In this document: positions 47,361 to 56,659 of the stretch, piece after piece | Position numbering within the stretch: the first letter of the stretch is position 1 | How the letters are laid out: each line of letters begins with the position of its first letter | DNA from: Herbaspirillum seropedicae | GTDB lineage: Bacteria > Pseudomonadota > Gammaproteobacteria > Burkholderiales > Burkholderiaceae_D | Assembly (NCBI RefSeq): GCF_001040945.1 | Contig: NZ_CP011930.1 | Location: forward strand, 2,271,704-2,335,703 | Length of the DNA: 64,000 nucleotides | Reading direction: 5' to 3' | The notes under the pieces: generated by a model | Database searches by the model: none | What the model was told of the DNA's origin: nothing | Seen by the model: the letters and a program-made list of their open reading frames with translations, nothing else | Position numbers and translations under genes: made by a program

Positions 47361-47801
47361 TCAACGCTTGTAGAACGTGATGCGCGATGCGTGTTCATCC
47401 ATGGACTTCTGGTCGCGCTTGTTCTGCTTCTGCATTTCCTTGTCCCGCGCGCGCGTGGCCAGCGTGTCATAGGACATGCGCTTGCGCTCGCACGCTTGCC
47501 AGGCCGCACGCGCTTCTGCGACGCGCTGCTGGCTGCTTCTGACCACATCTTCCTGGCCGGCAATGGCGTTGTCGATCTTTTCGATGAACAACTGGAAATT
47601 GCGGTAGCTCAGGGCGGTGAGGCCATTGCTCAGGGTTTCCTGGAAACGCGCGGCGTAATCGTCGCGGTACTGCTGCAGGATGCCCAGCTTCTGCTGTGCT
47701 TCCTCACTCACGCGCACGGCCCGACCGAGACGCTTGGTTGCTTCGTCGGTCTCTTTGGTCGCCAATTCGATCAGCGTGTCGAGTGCGGAGGGAGTCGCCA
47801 T
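47361..47801 (-). CDS. fliJ: Flagellar export protein FliJ
   Basis: A small coiled-coil stalk protein of the export ATPase and a chaperone escort. It has 146 residues, almost all heptad-rich helices. It sits between fliI and fliK. The ribosome site is weak. Confidence 0.93.
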   Translation of the reverse strand: MATPSALDTLIELATKETDEATKRLGRAVRVSEEAQQKLGILQQYRDDYAARFQETLSNGLTALSYRNFQLFIEKIDNAIAGQEDVVRSSQQRVAEARAAWQACERKRMSYDTLATRARDKEMQKQNKRDQKSMDEHASRITFYKR

Positions 47802-47838
47802 GATTGCACTGATTATATTTTTGGCCGCTTGCGCTCAA

Positions 47839-49245
47839 TCACCCGAATAGAGCGGTAAGTTGCCTCAAGCTCTCTGATACATCGGCTTGCTCATGGATGC
47901 CCTGTTGCAAAAAAGCTTCCATTCTTGGCAATAAGGCAATGGCCTCGTCCAGGATGGGGTCGCTGCCGGCAGCGTAGGCGCCCACGCTGATGAGGTCGCG
48001 GTTACGCTGGAAGCGTGAGTACAACTGCTTCAGATGGCGCGAGCTGCGCTGATGTTCGGCGTCGGTGATGCTGTGCATGGCGCGGCTGATGGACTGCTCG
48101 ATGTCGATGGCCGGATAGTGGCCGGCCTCGGCAAGCTGGCGGTTGAGCACGATATGGCCGTCCAGGATGGCGCGGGCGGCGTCAGCAATGGGGTCCTGCT
48201 GGTCATCGCCCTCGGTGAGCACGGTGTAGAAGGCGGTGATGGAGCCGCCGCCTTCGTCGCCATTGCCGGCGCGTTCCACCAGCGCTGGCAGCTTGGCGAA
48301 CACCGAAGGCGGGTAGCCCTTGGTGGCAGGCGGCTCACCGATGGCCAGGGCGATCTCGCGCTGCGCCATGGCGTAGCGGGTCAGTGAATCCATGATGAGC
48401 AGCACGTCCTTGCCCTGATCGCGGAAATACTCGGCAATGGAGGTGCAATAGGCCGCTCCCTGCAGGCGCATCAGCGGCGGGGTATCGGCCGGGGCGGCCA
48501 CGACCACGGAGCGGGCCAGGCCCTCGGCGCCGAGGATCTGTTCGATGAATTCCTTGACTTCGCGGCCGCGCTCGCCGATCAGGCCGACCACGATCACGTC
48601 GGCGCTGGTGTAGCGCGCCATCATCCCCAGCAGCACGCTCTTGCCCACGCCGGACCCGGCAAACAGGCCCATGCGTTGGCCGCGGCCAACGGTGAGCATG
48701 GAATTGATGGCGCGAATGCCGGTATCGAGGATGTCGCGGATGGGTGCGCGGCCCAGCGGGTTGGCCGCGCGCACGGCCAGGGGCGCAGAGCGTTCGGTAT
48801 GCAGCGGCCCGAGGTTGTCCAGCGGGCGGCCAGCGCCGTCGAGCACGCGACCCAGCAATTCCTCGCCCACGGGCAGGCGGCGGCTGTGCTCATCGGCGCG
48901 GCGCGGGGTGAAGCTGATGGGGCCGGTGCGCGGCGGCGGGCGGACCGGTTCGACCGGATAGACCCGGGTGCCGGGAACGATGCCTTCGACATCGCTTTGC
49001 GGCATCAGGAAGAGGCGATCATCCTGGAAACCGACCACTTCTGCCTCGATCATGGTGCCATTGGGCAGGGGGACGTTGCAGGGGCTGCCTACCGGCAGCT
49101 TCAGGCCGACCGCTTCCATCACCAGGCCCGCCACGCGGGTGATGCGGCCAGCGGTCATGGTGGGCTCGGCCATGGCGACCAGGCTGCGACAGTTGTGCAG
49201 GTAGGCTTGCCACAGGCTGCTATGGGATGGCATCGGGGAGTTCAT
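47839..49245 (-). CDS. fliI: Flagellum-specific ATPase FliI
   Basis: A hexameric ATPase that energises export and unfolds substrates. It has 468 residues with Walker [10 protein letters not shown], Walker [20 protein letters not shown], and the F1-like [23 protein letters not shown] precedes ATG 49245; a second ATG lies four codons in. Confidence 0.96.
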   Translation of the reverse strand: MNSPMPSHSSLWQAYLHNCRSLVAMAEPTMTAGRITRVAGLVMEAVGLKLPVGSPCNVPLPNGTMIEAEVVGFQDDRLFLMPQSDVEGIVPGTRVYPVEPVRPPPRTGPISFTPRRADEHSRRLPVGEELLGRVLDGAGRPLDNLGPLHTERSAPLAVRAANPLGRAPIRDILDTGIRAINSMLTVGRGQRMGLFAGSGVGKSVLLGMMARYTSADVIVVGLIGERGREVKEFIEQILGAEGLARSVVVAAPADTPPLMRLQGAAYCTSIAEYFRDQGKDVLLIMDSLTRYAMAQREIALAIGEPPATKGYPPSVFAKLPALVERAGNGDEGGGSITAFYTVLTEGDDQQDPIADAARAILDGHIVLNRQLAEAGHYPAIDIEQSISRAMHSITDAEHQRSSRHLKQLYSRFQRNRDLISVGAYAAGSDPILDEAIALLPRMEAFLQQGIHEQADVSESLRQLTALFG

Positions 49246-49283
49246 GCGGGTCTCCCGTTCAGGTCGGTATCACTTGAAAGACA

Positions 49284-49985
49284 TCATTCCAGCCAGTCGA
49301 GCTGCTTGGACAGCGACTCGCCCAGGCGCTTCCAGCGCGTCGCGGTGGTGGCGTCGATCTGGTTGGTGCGGGTTTCGACCTGGCAGCCGCCGCGATCGAG
49401 CAGGGCGTCTTCCTCGATCTTCCAGCCTTGCTGGGTCAGTTCTTCGCCCAGGTGCTTGCGCACCAGGGCGGCGTCTTCGGGATGCAGCCTCAGGCTGGCC
49501 GGCAGCTGCAGCACGGGCAGGGCCTGGATGGCCGCGCTCACGGTGGGCAGCACCAGCTCAGGCCGCGCCTTGAGCGCGGTCTTGAGCATGGACTTGGCCA
49601 GGTCCAGCGCCAGGTCCAGCAGCTCGGGGGCCATCTTTTCACTGCATTGCGAGACTTCGGTGCTGAAATTGACGGCAATCTGGCGGAAGTGCTGGATGAC
49701 TTCGTTGATTTCCTGCTGACCCTGCTGCAGCCCAGCCATGTAGCCTTCCGAACGGCCTGCCTGCAGGCCGTGTTCGCGGCCTTCGGCAAAGCCTTCCTGG
49801 CGGGCGGCCTCGCGGATGGCGTCGAGTTGCTCGGCCGTCAGTTGCGGCACCGGTGGCGGTTCTTCGAGGAATTCTTCCTCTTCCGGCAGCGGTTCCGGCT
49901 CCGGTTCGGGCTCGTCGTGGAAGGACGCCAGCTCCCAGCGCTGGTAGGGCGTCATTTCTTCCTTGGGAATGATCTTTGCACGCAT
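49284..49985 (-). CDS. fliH: Flagellar assembly protein FliH
   Basis: Regulates FliI and tethers it to FliN. It has 233 residues: an acidic Pro/Glu-rich N-terminus (DEPEPEPEPLPEEEEF), a GxxxG-type helix stretch (EGFAEGREHGLQAGRSEGYM) and a C-terminal V-ATPase-E-like domain. AGGAG lies 12 bases before the ATG. Confidence 0.94.
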   Translation of the reverse strand: MRAKIIPKEEMTPYQRWELASFHDEPEPEPEPLPEEEEFLEEPPPVPQLTAEQLDAIREAARQEGFAEGREHGLQAGRSEGYMAGLQQGQQEINEVIQHFRQIAVNFSTEVSQCSEKMAPELLDLALDLAKSMLKTALKARPELVLPTVSAAIQALPVLQLPASLRLHPEDAALVRKHLGEELTQQGWKIEEDALLDRGGCQVETRTNQIDATTATRWKRLGESLSKQLDWLE

Positions 49986-50038
49986 GGCTTCTTTGACTCC
50001 TCAGGCCGGCATGCCGACAGCAGACTGCATCAGGCGCA

Positions 50039-51034
50039 TCAGATGAACGCGTCCTCGCCCTTGGCGCCCAGCACGATCTGGCCTTCGTCGGCCAGGCGGC
50101 GCACGATCTGCAGGATGGCTTTCTGCTGCGCATCCACTTCGGACAGTCGCACCGGTCCCTTGGACTCCAGGTCTTCCTTCATCATCTCGGCCGCACGCTG
50201 CGACATGTTGGCGAAGATCTTGTCGCGCAGGCCTTGCGAGGCGCCCTTCAGGGCCACGATCAGCGACTCGGACTGGACTTCGCGCAGCAGCAGCTGGATG
50301 CCGCGGCCGTCGATATCGATGATGTTCTCGAAGACGAACATCTCGTCCATGATCTTCTGCGCCATGTCCTCGTCGTAGGAGCGCAGGTTGTTCATGACCG
50401 AGGTCTCGTTCTCGCCGGACATGAAGTTCAGGATCTCGGCTGCGGTACGGATACCGCCCATCTGTTGCTTCTTCAGGCTTTCGTTGCCGGTCAGCAGCTT
50501 GGTCAGCACATCATTGAGTTCACGCAACGCGGCCGGCTGCACACCGTCCAGGGTTGCAATACGAAGGATGACGTCGTTGCGCAAACGTTCCGTGAAATTG
50601 TTGATGATGCCGCAGGCATGGTCGCGCTCCAGGTGCACCAGGATGGTGGCAATGATCTGCGGGTGCTCGTTGCGGATGAGTTCGGCCACCGACTGCGCGT
50701 CCATCCACTTGAGGCTTTCGATGCCGGAAGCATCGCGCCCGCCCAGGATGCGGTTGAGCAGGGAAGTGGCCTTGTCGTCGCCCAGCGCCTTGGTCAGGAC
50801 GCTGCGGATGTATTCGTCCGAATCCAGACCCAGCGAAGAAGCCTGGCCGGTCTCGGCGACGAAGGCTTCCAGCACTTCATTGATTTCTTCGAAGCTCACG
50901 TTGCGCAGGGCCGACATGGCCGCACCCAGCTTCTGGACCTCTTTCGGGCCCAGGTATTTCATCACTTCGGCGGCCTCATCCTCGCCCAGGGCGAGCATGA
51001 GGATGGCACCTTTCTGAACGCCGTCGTTACTCAT
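50039..51034 (-). CDS. fliG: Flagellar motor switch protein FliG
   Basis: The torque-generating C-ring protein. It has 331 residues with N, middle (EHPQIIATILVHLERDHACG, the EHPQ motif) and C-terminal domains; the C-terminal charged helix with the segment DIDGRGIQLLLREVQSESL is intact. The start overlaps the end of fliF by eight bases, which couples the two. Confidence 0.97.
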   Translation of the reverse strand: MSNDGVQKGAILMLALGEDEAAEVMKYLGPKEVQKLGAAMSALRNVSFEEINEVLEAFVAETGQASSLGLDSDEYIRSVLTKALGDDKATSLLNRILGGRDASGIESLKWMDAQSVAELIRNEHPQIIATILVHLERDHACGIINNFTERLRNDVILRIATLDGVQPAALRELNDVLTKLLTGNESLKKQQMGGIRTAAEILNFMSGENETSVMNNLRSYDEDMAQKIMDEMFVFENIIDIDGRGIQLLLREVQSESLIVALKGASQGLRDKIFANMSQRAAEMMKEDLESKGPVRLSEVDAQQKAILQIVRRLADEGQIVLGAKGEDAFI

Positions 51035-52808
51035 TGTTCACCCATGACTTGATGATGCTTGCCACCAGTTTCGGATCATTCTTGGCCCACTGCTTGGCGG
51101 TTTCGAGGTTGGCCTTGTACTGGGCGCGTTCGTCGACTTCGGATTCGCCGGAGAGGTTGACGATGGCGTCCGGATCGTCCGGATCGAAGCCGGCGGCAAC
51201 TGCTGCGGCAGCGGCGGCGGCTTCGGCCTCGGCCTTTTCCTTGGCCAGGCGTTCGCGTTCTTCGCGGCCGGACAGCTTCCAGACGATAGGGCGCAGGACG
51301 CGGAAGTACAGGAACAGCAGGACAGCGGCCACCAGCACGTACTTGCCGATCTCCTTGGCCAGGTCGATCATGCCAGGCTGCTTCCACAGCGGCACTTCCG
51401 GCTCCATGTCGGTGCTGAACTGGGTATTGACCACGTTGAGCGAGTCGCCGCGATCCTTGTTGTAACCCATCGCTTCCTTGACCAGGTCGGTGATCTGGTT
51501 GCGCTCGGCCTCGGTCAGCGGACGCATCACGATCTTGCCGGTATTGTCCATGGTGCGCTTGTAGTTCACCACCACGGCCACCGTCAGGCGACGCACGCCG
51601 CCCATCGGTTGCTGGGTATAGCGCACGGTCTTGTCGACCTCGTAGTTGATGGTCTCGTCCTTGCGCGAGTTGCCCGTGGCAGTCGGGGTCGGCAGGGCGC
51701 CATTGGGGGTGGCCGCGCCAGTCTGGTTGGCCGCACCGTTGGCCACTGCCGGATTGACGATGGGCGCCGTCGCCGGAGCCGGAGGCTGGTTCGACAGCGC
51801 GCCCGGCACACCCGAGGTGCCGTTGGAGGCGCTGTTGGCTTCGCTGCTCTGCTTGCTGCGAACGGCGGCGCTATCCTTGGTCTGGTTGGGCTTGTAGGCT
51901 TCCGACGCCTGCTCAGAACGGGAGAAATCGACGTCCGCCGTGGCTTCGGCGCGCACATTGCCGTTGCCGACGATGGGCGCGATGATGGATTCGACGCGCT
52001 TGACGATGTCCTGCTGCATGTCCTGGACATACTTCAGCTGGGTCGGATCGAGCGTATTCGGTTGGGCTTGCTTGGTGGTGTCGGAGAGCAGGTTGCCGTT
52101 CTGGTCAACGATGGTGACCGCCTTGGGCGAGAGTTCCGGCACGCTGCTGGCCACCAGGTGGACAATTGCGCTGACCTGCTGCGGGTCGAGGTAGCGGCCC
52201 GGATACAGGCTCAGGACGACCGAGGCGGTCGGCTTCTGCTGGTCGCGCACGAACACCGAAGCCTTGGGCAAGGCCAGGTGGACGCGGGCGGTCTGGACGG
52301 ACGCCAGGGAGCCCACGGAGCGCGCCAGCTCGCCTTCCAGGGCGCGCTGGAAATTGACCTGTTCCAGGAACTGGGAAATGCCCAGCTTCTGGTTCTCCAT
52401 CAGCTCGAAGCCGACGTTGCCGCCCTTGGGCAGGCCCTGCGCCGCCAGTTTCAGGCGGGCGTCATGCACCATGTTCTCGGGCACCAGGATGGCCGTGCCG
52501 CCATCGGAATACTTGTAGGGCACGTTCATCTGCTGCAGCGACGCCACGATGGCGCCGCCGTCGCGGTCATTGAAATTGGAGAAGAGGACGCGGTACTCGA
52601 CCTTCTGGCTCCACAGCCAGATGCCGGCCATCACCGCCAGGGTGGCGGCGGCGGCGATGATGAGCAGGATGCGCTTGCCCTGCGGCGAGCGGGCGTAACC
52701 CATCATGCCGTTCTGGGCAGGCTGAGATCCGGGCATGGCCTCGTTAGTGCCGAGCTCGCCCGTATTGTTGGTGTCGCCGGTCATTGTGCCATCGGCTGCT
52801 ACCGCCAT
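51027..52808 (-). CDS. fliF: Flagellar MS-ring protein FliF
   Basis: Forms the inner-membrane ring on which the motor is built. It has 593 residues, with two membrane helices (about 45-65 and 485-505), a large periplasmic part with the Ala/Pro/Asn-rich insert (about 320-385), and a C-terminal FliG-binding tail ending in KNDPKLVASIIKSWVNNE. First gene of the leftward block, divergent from fliE. Confidence 0.96.
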   Translation of the reverse strand: MAVAADGTMTGDTNNTGELGTNEAMPGSQPAQNGMMGYARSPQGKRILLIIAAAATLAVMAGIWLWSQKVEYRVLFSNFNDRDGGAIVASLQQMNVPYKYSDGGTAILVPENMVHDARLKLAAQGLPKGGNVGFELMENQKLGISQFLEQVNFQRALEGELARSVGSLASVQTARVHLALPKASVFVRDQQKPTASVVLSLYPGRYLDPQQVSAIVHLVASSVPELSPKAVTIVDQNGNLLSDTTKQAQPNTLDPTQLKYVQDMQQDIVKRVESIIAPIVGNGNVRAEATADVDFSRSEQASEAYKPNQTKDSAAVRSKQSSEANSASNGTSGVPGALSNQPPAPATAPIVNPAVANGAANQTGAATPNGALPTPTATGNSRKDETINYEVDKTVRYTQQPMGGVRRLTVAVVVNYKRTMDNTGKIVMRPLTEAERNQITDLVKEAMGYNKDRGDSLNVVNTQFSTDMEPEVPLWKQPGMIDLAKEIGKYVLVAAVLLFLYFRVLRPIVWKLSGREERERLAKEKAEAEAAAAAAAVAAGFDPDDPDAIVNLSGESEVDERAQYKANLETAKQWAKNDPKLVASIIKSWVNNE

Positions 52809-52935
52809 GATTTCCCCTCTGGCGACCCCTTGATTGCCAGCTTGATAAAGACTTGGTCCACTGCTTACCTTTGTGAGGTTTTTTGCTCAGTGTGGATTGT
52901 CCGTTCGTGGCGGGAATTTGATCGCCCGAACAGAA

Positions 52936-52952
52936 TGGCAAATTCCCCGCTT
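52936..52952 (+). promoter_or_regulatory. Weak candidate sigma54-like element before fliE
   Basis: TGGC at 52936-52939 and GC at 52949-52950 have the exact -24/-12 spacing, but the -12 block reads CCGCTT rather than TTGCW. It lies in the 250-base fliF/fliE gap. Betaproteobacterial flagella are usually under FlhDC and sigma70/sigma28, so this may be chance. Confidence 0.2.
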
Positions 52953-53058
52953 ATCGGTTCGATTTGTCAATGCAATGATGTTAATGTGCTCGTGTACAAG
53001 GCCGCAGTGCGTGTCAGCATGTGGCAGGAATGCAAAAGATCAAACCAAGAGGTGGGAA

Positions 53059-53415
53059 ATGGCGATCGAAAGTGTGATTGATACCAGCAAGATCGAAGCG
53101 ATGGTGGCCCAGCTGAAAGCTGCCGCTGCACGCGCCCAGGGCGTGTCGGAACCGGCCCAGATCGGCCTGAAGGTCGAGAAGGCCGCGCCGCGCGTGGACT
53201 TTTCGGAGGTGCTCAAGGGCGCCATCGACCAGGTCAATGATTCGCAGCAGAAGGCTTCCAAGATGTCGCAGGCTTTCGCCATGGGCGATGATAATGTGAA
53301 CTTGTCCGATGTGATGATTGCGTCGCAGAAGGCCAGCATTTCCTTCCAGACCAGCATTCAGGTGCGCAACAAGCTGGTGTCGGCTTACCGTGACATCATG
53401 ACGATGCAGGTGTGA
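53059..53415 (+). CDS. fliE: Flagellar hook-basal body adaptor FliE
   Basis: Joins the MS ring to the rod. It has 118 residues with the C-terminal motif VMIASQKASISFQTSIQVRN, then KLVSAYRDIMTMQV. ATG 53059 has AGAGGTGGGAA; the frame opens 186 bases upstream with a Cys-rich, non-family extension that I discard. Transcribed opposite to fliF. Confidence 0.94.
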   Translation: MAIESVIDTSKIEAMVAQLKAAAARAQGVSEPAQIGLKVEKAAPRVDFSEVLKGAIDQVNDSQQKASKMSQAFAMGDDNVNLSDVMIASQKASISFQTSIQVRNKLVSAYRDIMTMQV

Positions 53416-53465
53416 GATATCGGCTGTTTCCCGGCGTCTGCAGGGCAGGCGCCGGGTGGCAGGGC

Positions 53466-53513
53466 AAAAAAACACCCCAGCAGCCGGTGGTCCGGTTGCT
53501 GGGGTGTTTTTTT
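53466..53513. terminator. Bidirectional terminator between fliE and ycgR
   Basis: AAAAAACACCCCAGCAGCCGG pairs with TCCGGTTGCTGGGGTGTTTTTTT. A long stem with A and T runs serves both converging units. Confidence 0.95.
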
Positions 53514-53535
53514 GCGATCTCCGGTCTTGGCGGGC

Positions 53536-54291
53536 TTACATCATCCCCGAGGCCTTGGCGTTCTGCTCGCGTTCCAGCTTGGTGATGAAGCGCTGGATCG
53601 CGGCCAGGACGGTGCGCGGGATATCGATGAACTGGCAGCCGAAACGGTTGACGATCTTGCCATTGGTCATCTTGAATTCCTTGCAGTCACGTACCTGCAG
53701 CTTGACTGAGACCAGGGTGTTGTCGCCCAGCTCCAGTTGGCAGTCTTCATAGATCACGCCGGGCGTGGTGGAGAGCAGCTTCTTTTCATCGGTGATGCCC
53801 ACGCCGCCGGCGCTGATGTTGTTGAGCATCGTGACCACGGTGACAAACGAGCCATCCGACTGGGTGATGCGGAAAGTACAGCGCAGCGGCTTGGCAATGG
53901 GCGTGGGGATGCGGAAGAACTCGCGTCGCTGCAGGCGCACCAGGCTTTCCGGGATGTCGACCTGCAGCGCAGGGCGGCCCTGGTATTCGATCTGGCGCGC
54001 ACCCTCGACGGCGAAGGTGATGCGGATGCTGTTGTAGATCGCCTCGAAGTCGATCTGCTTGCTGGAGACGATGCTCTCATTGAGCATCGCACTGGGCGCG
54101 GCGTCCAGGGTGATCGCATCTTCATCTGCATCGACCTCCAGGATGGAGGTGATCACTGACTCGGAGCCGCCCTTGATCATCAGGCTCAGCAGCTGATTCT
54201 TTTCCATCATGCTGGTGAGCAGGGAAATGATCTCCCTCCGGGAGCGGACCCGGTAAGGACTGTCGTCGTCGATCTCGTCTTGGTTGGCCAT
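53536..54291 (-). CDS. ycgR: Flagellar brake protein YcgR (PilZ domain)
   Basis: A cyclic-di-GMP effector that slows the motor. It has 251 residues: an N-terminal YcgR domain (about 15-120) and a C-terminal PilZ domain with both c-di-GMP binding motifs, RREFFR and NISAGG (canonical RxxxR and [D/N]xSxxG). It lies 22 bases after the FlhB-like gene and is the last gene of the filament operon. Confidence 0.92.
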   Translation of the reverse strand: MANQDEIDDDSPYRVRSRREIISLLTSMMEKNQLLSLMIKGGSESVITSILEVDADEDAITLDAAPSAMLNESIVSSKQIDFEAIYNSIRITFAVEGARQIEYQGRPALQVDIPESLVRLQRREFFRIPTPIAKPLRCTFRITQSDGSFVTVVTMLNNISAGGVGITDEKKLLSTTPGVIYEDCQLELGDNTLVSVKLQVRDCKEFKMTNGKIVNRFGCQFIDIPRTVLAAIQRFITKLEREQNAKASGMM

Positions 54292-54313
54292 CTGTGCGTC
54301 GATACGTCTGAAT

Positions 54314-54658
54314 TCAGCGAGTGGGATCGCTTTCCCCTGGGGAATTATTGGAATAATTTAGTCCCGTATCATACATCACCGATGAATTTAATTGCATATT
54401 TTCAATACGATATAGCCAGGCTAGCAACTCGGCGACGGTGCGGTACAGGGCAGGGGGGATCTGCTGGTCCAGTTCCACCTGCATCAGCAGGGAAACGAGT
54501 TCCTTGGATTCGTGAACATAGACGCCGCTTTCGCGGGCGCGCGCGATGATGGCCTCGGCCACCAGGCCGCGGCCCTTGGCCACGACCTGGGGTGCTGCCT
54601 GACTGGCGTTATAGGCCAGCGCGACGGCATTCTGCAGGGGAATGTTAGGTTTCTCCAT
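54314..54658 (-). CDS. Stand-alone FlhB C-terminal homologue (FhlB type)
   Basis: A 114-residue soluble protein similar to the cytoplasmic domain of FlhB/YscU after the cleavage site: NAVALAYNASQAAPQVVAKG, then IIARARESGVYVHESKELVS. It has no membrane part and no NPTH. Such orphan homologues can stand in for the FlhB C-terminal fragment in some species. Its start overlaps the upstream FliK-like gene, which suggests a shared role in export switching. Confidence 0.82.
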   Translation of the reverse strand: MEKPNIPLQNAVALAYNASQAAPQVVAKGRGLVAEAIIARARESGVYVHESKELVSLLMQVELDQQIPPALYRTVAELLAWLYRIENMQLNSSVMYDTGLNYSNNSPGESDPTR

Positions 54659-55829
54659 GGCTTTGCTTGACGATCAGGGAATCCAGCGACGTTCCGGCCG
54701 CTGCCATGGCGTCGGCAAAGAGGCTGCTGTTGCCGCGCAGGGCGGCGGCGGTGCTTTCATTGTCGGCCTTGACCTGGACGTGGATCTGCTGGCCGATCAG
54801 GCGGATCGACGCCGACACACCGCCCAGGTGCGCGAAGTCGAAGCGCACCACGCTGTGCCAACTGGGCGGCGCTTCATCGTCCGCCTGCGCGTTGGACTCT
54901 TGCTGGCCATGTTCCTGGCTGATTTCCCAGTCCATCTTCTGGCCCGGCCACACTTCGCCGTGCCACAGCACGCGTTGCTGCTCCAGTGCATTGAGCTGGA
55001 GGTTGATGATCTGGCCAAGCTGGTTCTGGGCTGGATCGTTCTGGCTCAGCAGATTGATTTCGCCGCCATGTTTGGCCGCCACCTGGGCCTGGGGTTCGCG
55101 TAGCAATTCCTCGGCCGGACGCTGGCCGGCGGCCCAGGCCGAGACATGGGATTCGTAGAACACGCCGCTGTAGGCGATGGCGTCCTTGAGCGCCCCGGCC
55201 ATCTGCTCCGGCGGCAGTCCGGCGCGAGGCAGCAGCGGAGCGGGGGCGCTGACGTGGTCGGCCATGTCGCCCTGCTGGGAGGCGTGCAAGAGGCTGTCGA
55301 TGAGTCTGGCTGCGTTGCTCAGGGTCGTGGTGGTGCTGGCGGGCGCGCCGGTCTGTCCCGGGCGTGCGCCCTTGGCCTGGGCATCGGCGGCGATGTCCTC
55401 GTTCTGGGCGATCTGGCCGGCGCCGGCGTCATCCCGGGTGACGAATTGCAGGGACTTGAGGTCTTTCTGCATGGCGCGCCCGGCATTGCTGAGGGCCACC
55501 GAGGCGCTTTCTTCGTCGGGACGGATGCTGCCTTCGTTGACCGAGAAGGTCGGGCGAGGATCCTTGGACACCAGGGTCAGCACCAGCGCATCACCGACCT
55601 TGGCATTGTTGGGCAGCACCATGCGCGCTGCCGTATTGGCGATGCGCACCAGGAAGGTGCCGTCACTGAAGTTGGAGAGGATGCGCCCTGACATCTGCTG
55701 GCCCACTGCAATCTGGGCCAGGCGGCTGAAGGCTTCCTGCCGGGTGTCGGCGACCGAGACGACGGCCGTGGCGGGTTCCACGGCGTTGACGGGATGGACG
55801 GCGCTGGCGATGTCGGCCCGCGGCAACAT
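54645..55829 (-). CDS. FliK-like protein with C-terminal Flg_hook domain
   Basis: A 394-residue second FliK-type protein. The C-terminal about 110 residues match the hook-length control domain (DFAHLGGVSASIRLIGQQIH). The N-terminal region (about 30-95) is beta-rich (GQQMSGRILSNFSDGTFLVR) and the middle is low-complexity Ala/Gln/Thr. The true fliK is at 46017-47312, so this is a paralogue of uncertain role. ATG 55829 lies two bases after the fliT stop; the gene overlaps the FlhB-like gene. Confidence 0.8.
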   Translation of the reverse strand: MLPRADIASAVHPVNAVEPATAVVSVADTRQEAFSRLAQIAVGQQMSGRILSNFSDGTFLVRIANTAARMVLPNNAKVGDALVLTLVSKDPRPTFSVNEGSIRPDEESASVALSNAGRAMQKDLKSLQFVTRDDAGAGQIAQNEDIAADAQAKGARPGQTGAPASTTTTLSNAARLIDSLLHASQQGDMADHVSAPAPLLPRAGLPPEQMAGALKDAIAYSGVFYESHVSAWAAGQRPAEELLREPQAQVAAKHGGEINLLSQNDPAQNQLGQIINLQLNALEQQRVLWHGEVWPGQKMDWEISQEHGQQESNAQADDEAPPSWHSVVRFDFAHLGGVSASIRLIGQQIHVQVKADNESTAAALRGNSSLFADAMAAAGTSLDSLIVKQSHGET

Positions 55830-55831
55830 GG

Positions 55832-56161
55832 TCAACTACCCATGCCGTAGGTATTGAGCAGCTTCTGTTCGGTCTGGTTGCTTTGGATGAGGGCAGACAG
55901 CTTGCGCAATCCCGGTTCGGTCAGGTTGCGGATGTCGCGGTCGTCTTCCAGGATCTTCTTGATGATGTCGACCTTGCGGCTGCGCAGCTCATCGGACAGC
56001 GAGATGCTCTCCTCGCAATTGCGCAGGTTGCTGATGTGCTTGCCGCACTGGGTCTCCAGCGTGGCCAACAGTTCCCAGTCGGCAGCGCGGGCGGCTGCCA
56101 GCATTTCATCAGTCAATCGGGAGATCGACTCGTAGATGGCGATGACCTCGTCACCATTCAT
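55832..56161 (-). CDS. fliT: Flagellar export chaperone FliT
   Basis: A chaperone of the cap protein FliD, and in enterics an FlhDC antagonist. A 109-residue helical protein (AIYESISRLTDEMLAAARAA) with a conserved C-terminal amphipathic helix. ATG 56161 lies just after the fliS stop. Family similarity is weak, so the call relies also on the fliD-fliS-fliT order. Confidence 0.8.
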   Translation of the reverse strand: MNGDEVIAIYESISRLTDEMLAAARAADWELLATLETQCGKHISNLRNCEESISLSDELRSRKVDIIKKILEDDRDIRNLTEPGLRKLSALIQSNQTEQKLLNTYGMGS

Positions 56162-56166
56162 GTCAG

Positions 56167-56631
56167 TCAAGCCTTTGCGAAGCTGGGTTGGGAAAATGCA
56201 GCGGTCGGGGCAGGAGCAGCCTGCATCGAGGCCGGCTGGCCATTGGGGCCGATCTGTTCCCAGGCCGAGCGGATGTCTTCGAGCAGGCTGTGCACTTCAT
56301 CCAGGATGGCGGGATTGTTGGTGGCGTTGGCCTCGAACAGGCGGCGGCTCATGTACTCGTACAGCGAATCCAGGTTGAGCGCCAGTTCACCGCCGACTTC
56401 CTTGTTCAGGCTGGCGCGCAGGCCGTTGTCCACGATCAGGATGGCCTTGGTGATCGATTCACCCTTGTCCTTGATGTTGCCTTCGGCCATGTACTTCTTG
56501 CCCAGCGCGATAGCCACCAGGGCGCCATCGAACAGCATGGTGATGAGCTTGTGCGGGCTGGCGGCGAGGACGCCGGTTTCCACCCCGATATTGGCGTAGG
56601 CGTTGGCCCCGCGTTTCATGGTTCCGAACAT
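56167..56631 (-). CDS. fliS: Flagellin export chaperone FliS
   Basis: Binds the C-terminus of flagellin to stop premature polymerisation. It has 154 residues with the family start AYANIGVETGVLAASPHKLI followed by TMLFDGAL. An Ala/Pro-rich tail of about 25 residues follows. AGGAG lies before the ATG. It is 28 bases after fliD. Confidence 0.95.
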   Translation of the reverse strand: MFGTMKRGANAYANIGVETGVLAASPHKLITMLFDGALVAIALGKKYMAEGNIKDKGESITKAILIVDNGLRASLNKEVGGELALNLDSLYEYMSRRLFEANATNNPAILDEVHSLLEDIRSAWEQIGPNGQPASMQAAPAPTAAFSQPSFAKA

Positions 56632-56659
56632 GACTTTCTCCTATGTTCGCGGATTCAGC

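Noticed and set aside
52873..53058. N-terminal extension of FliE by 62 codons
   Set aside because: It is Cys/Arg-rich, unlike FliE, and ATG 53059 has a strong ribosome site and gives the family length.
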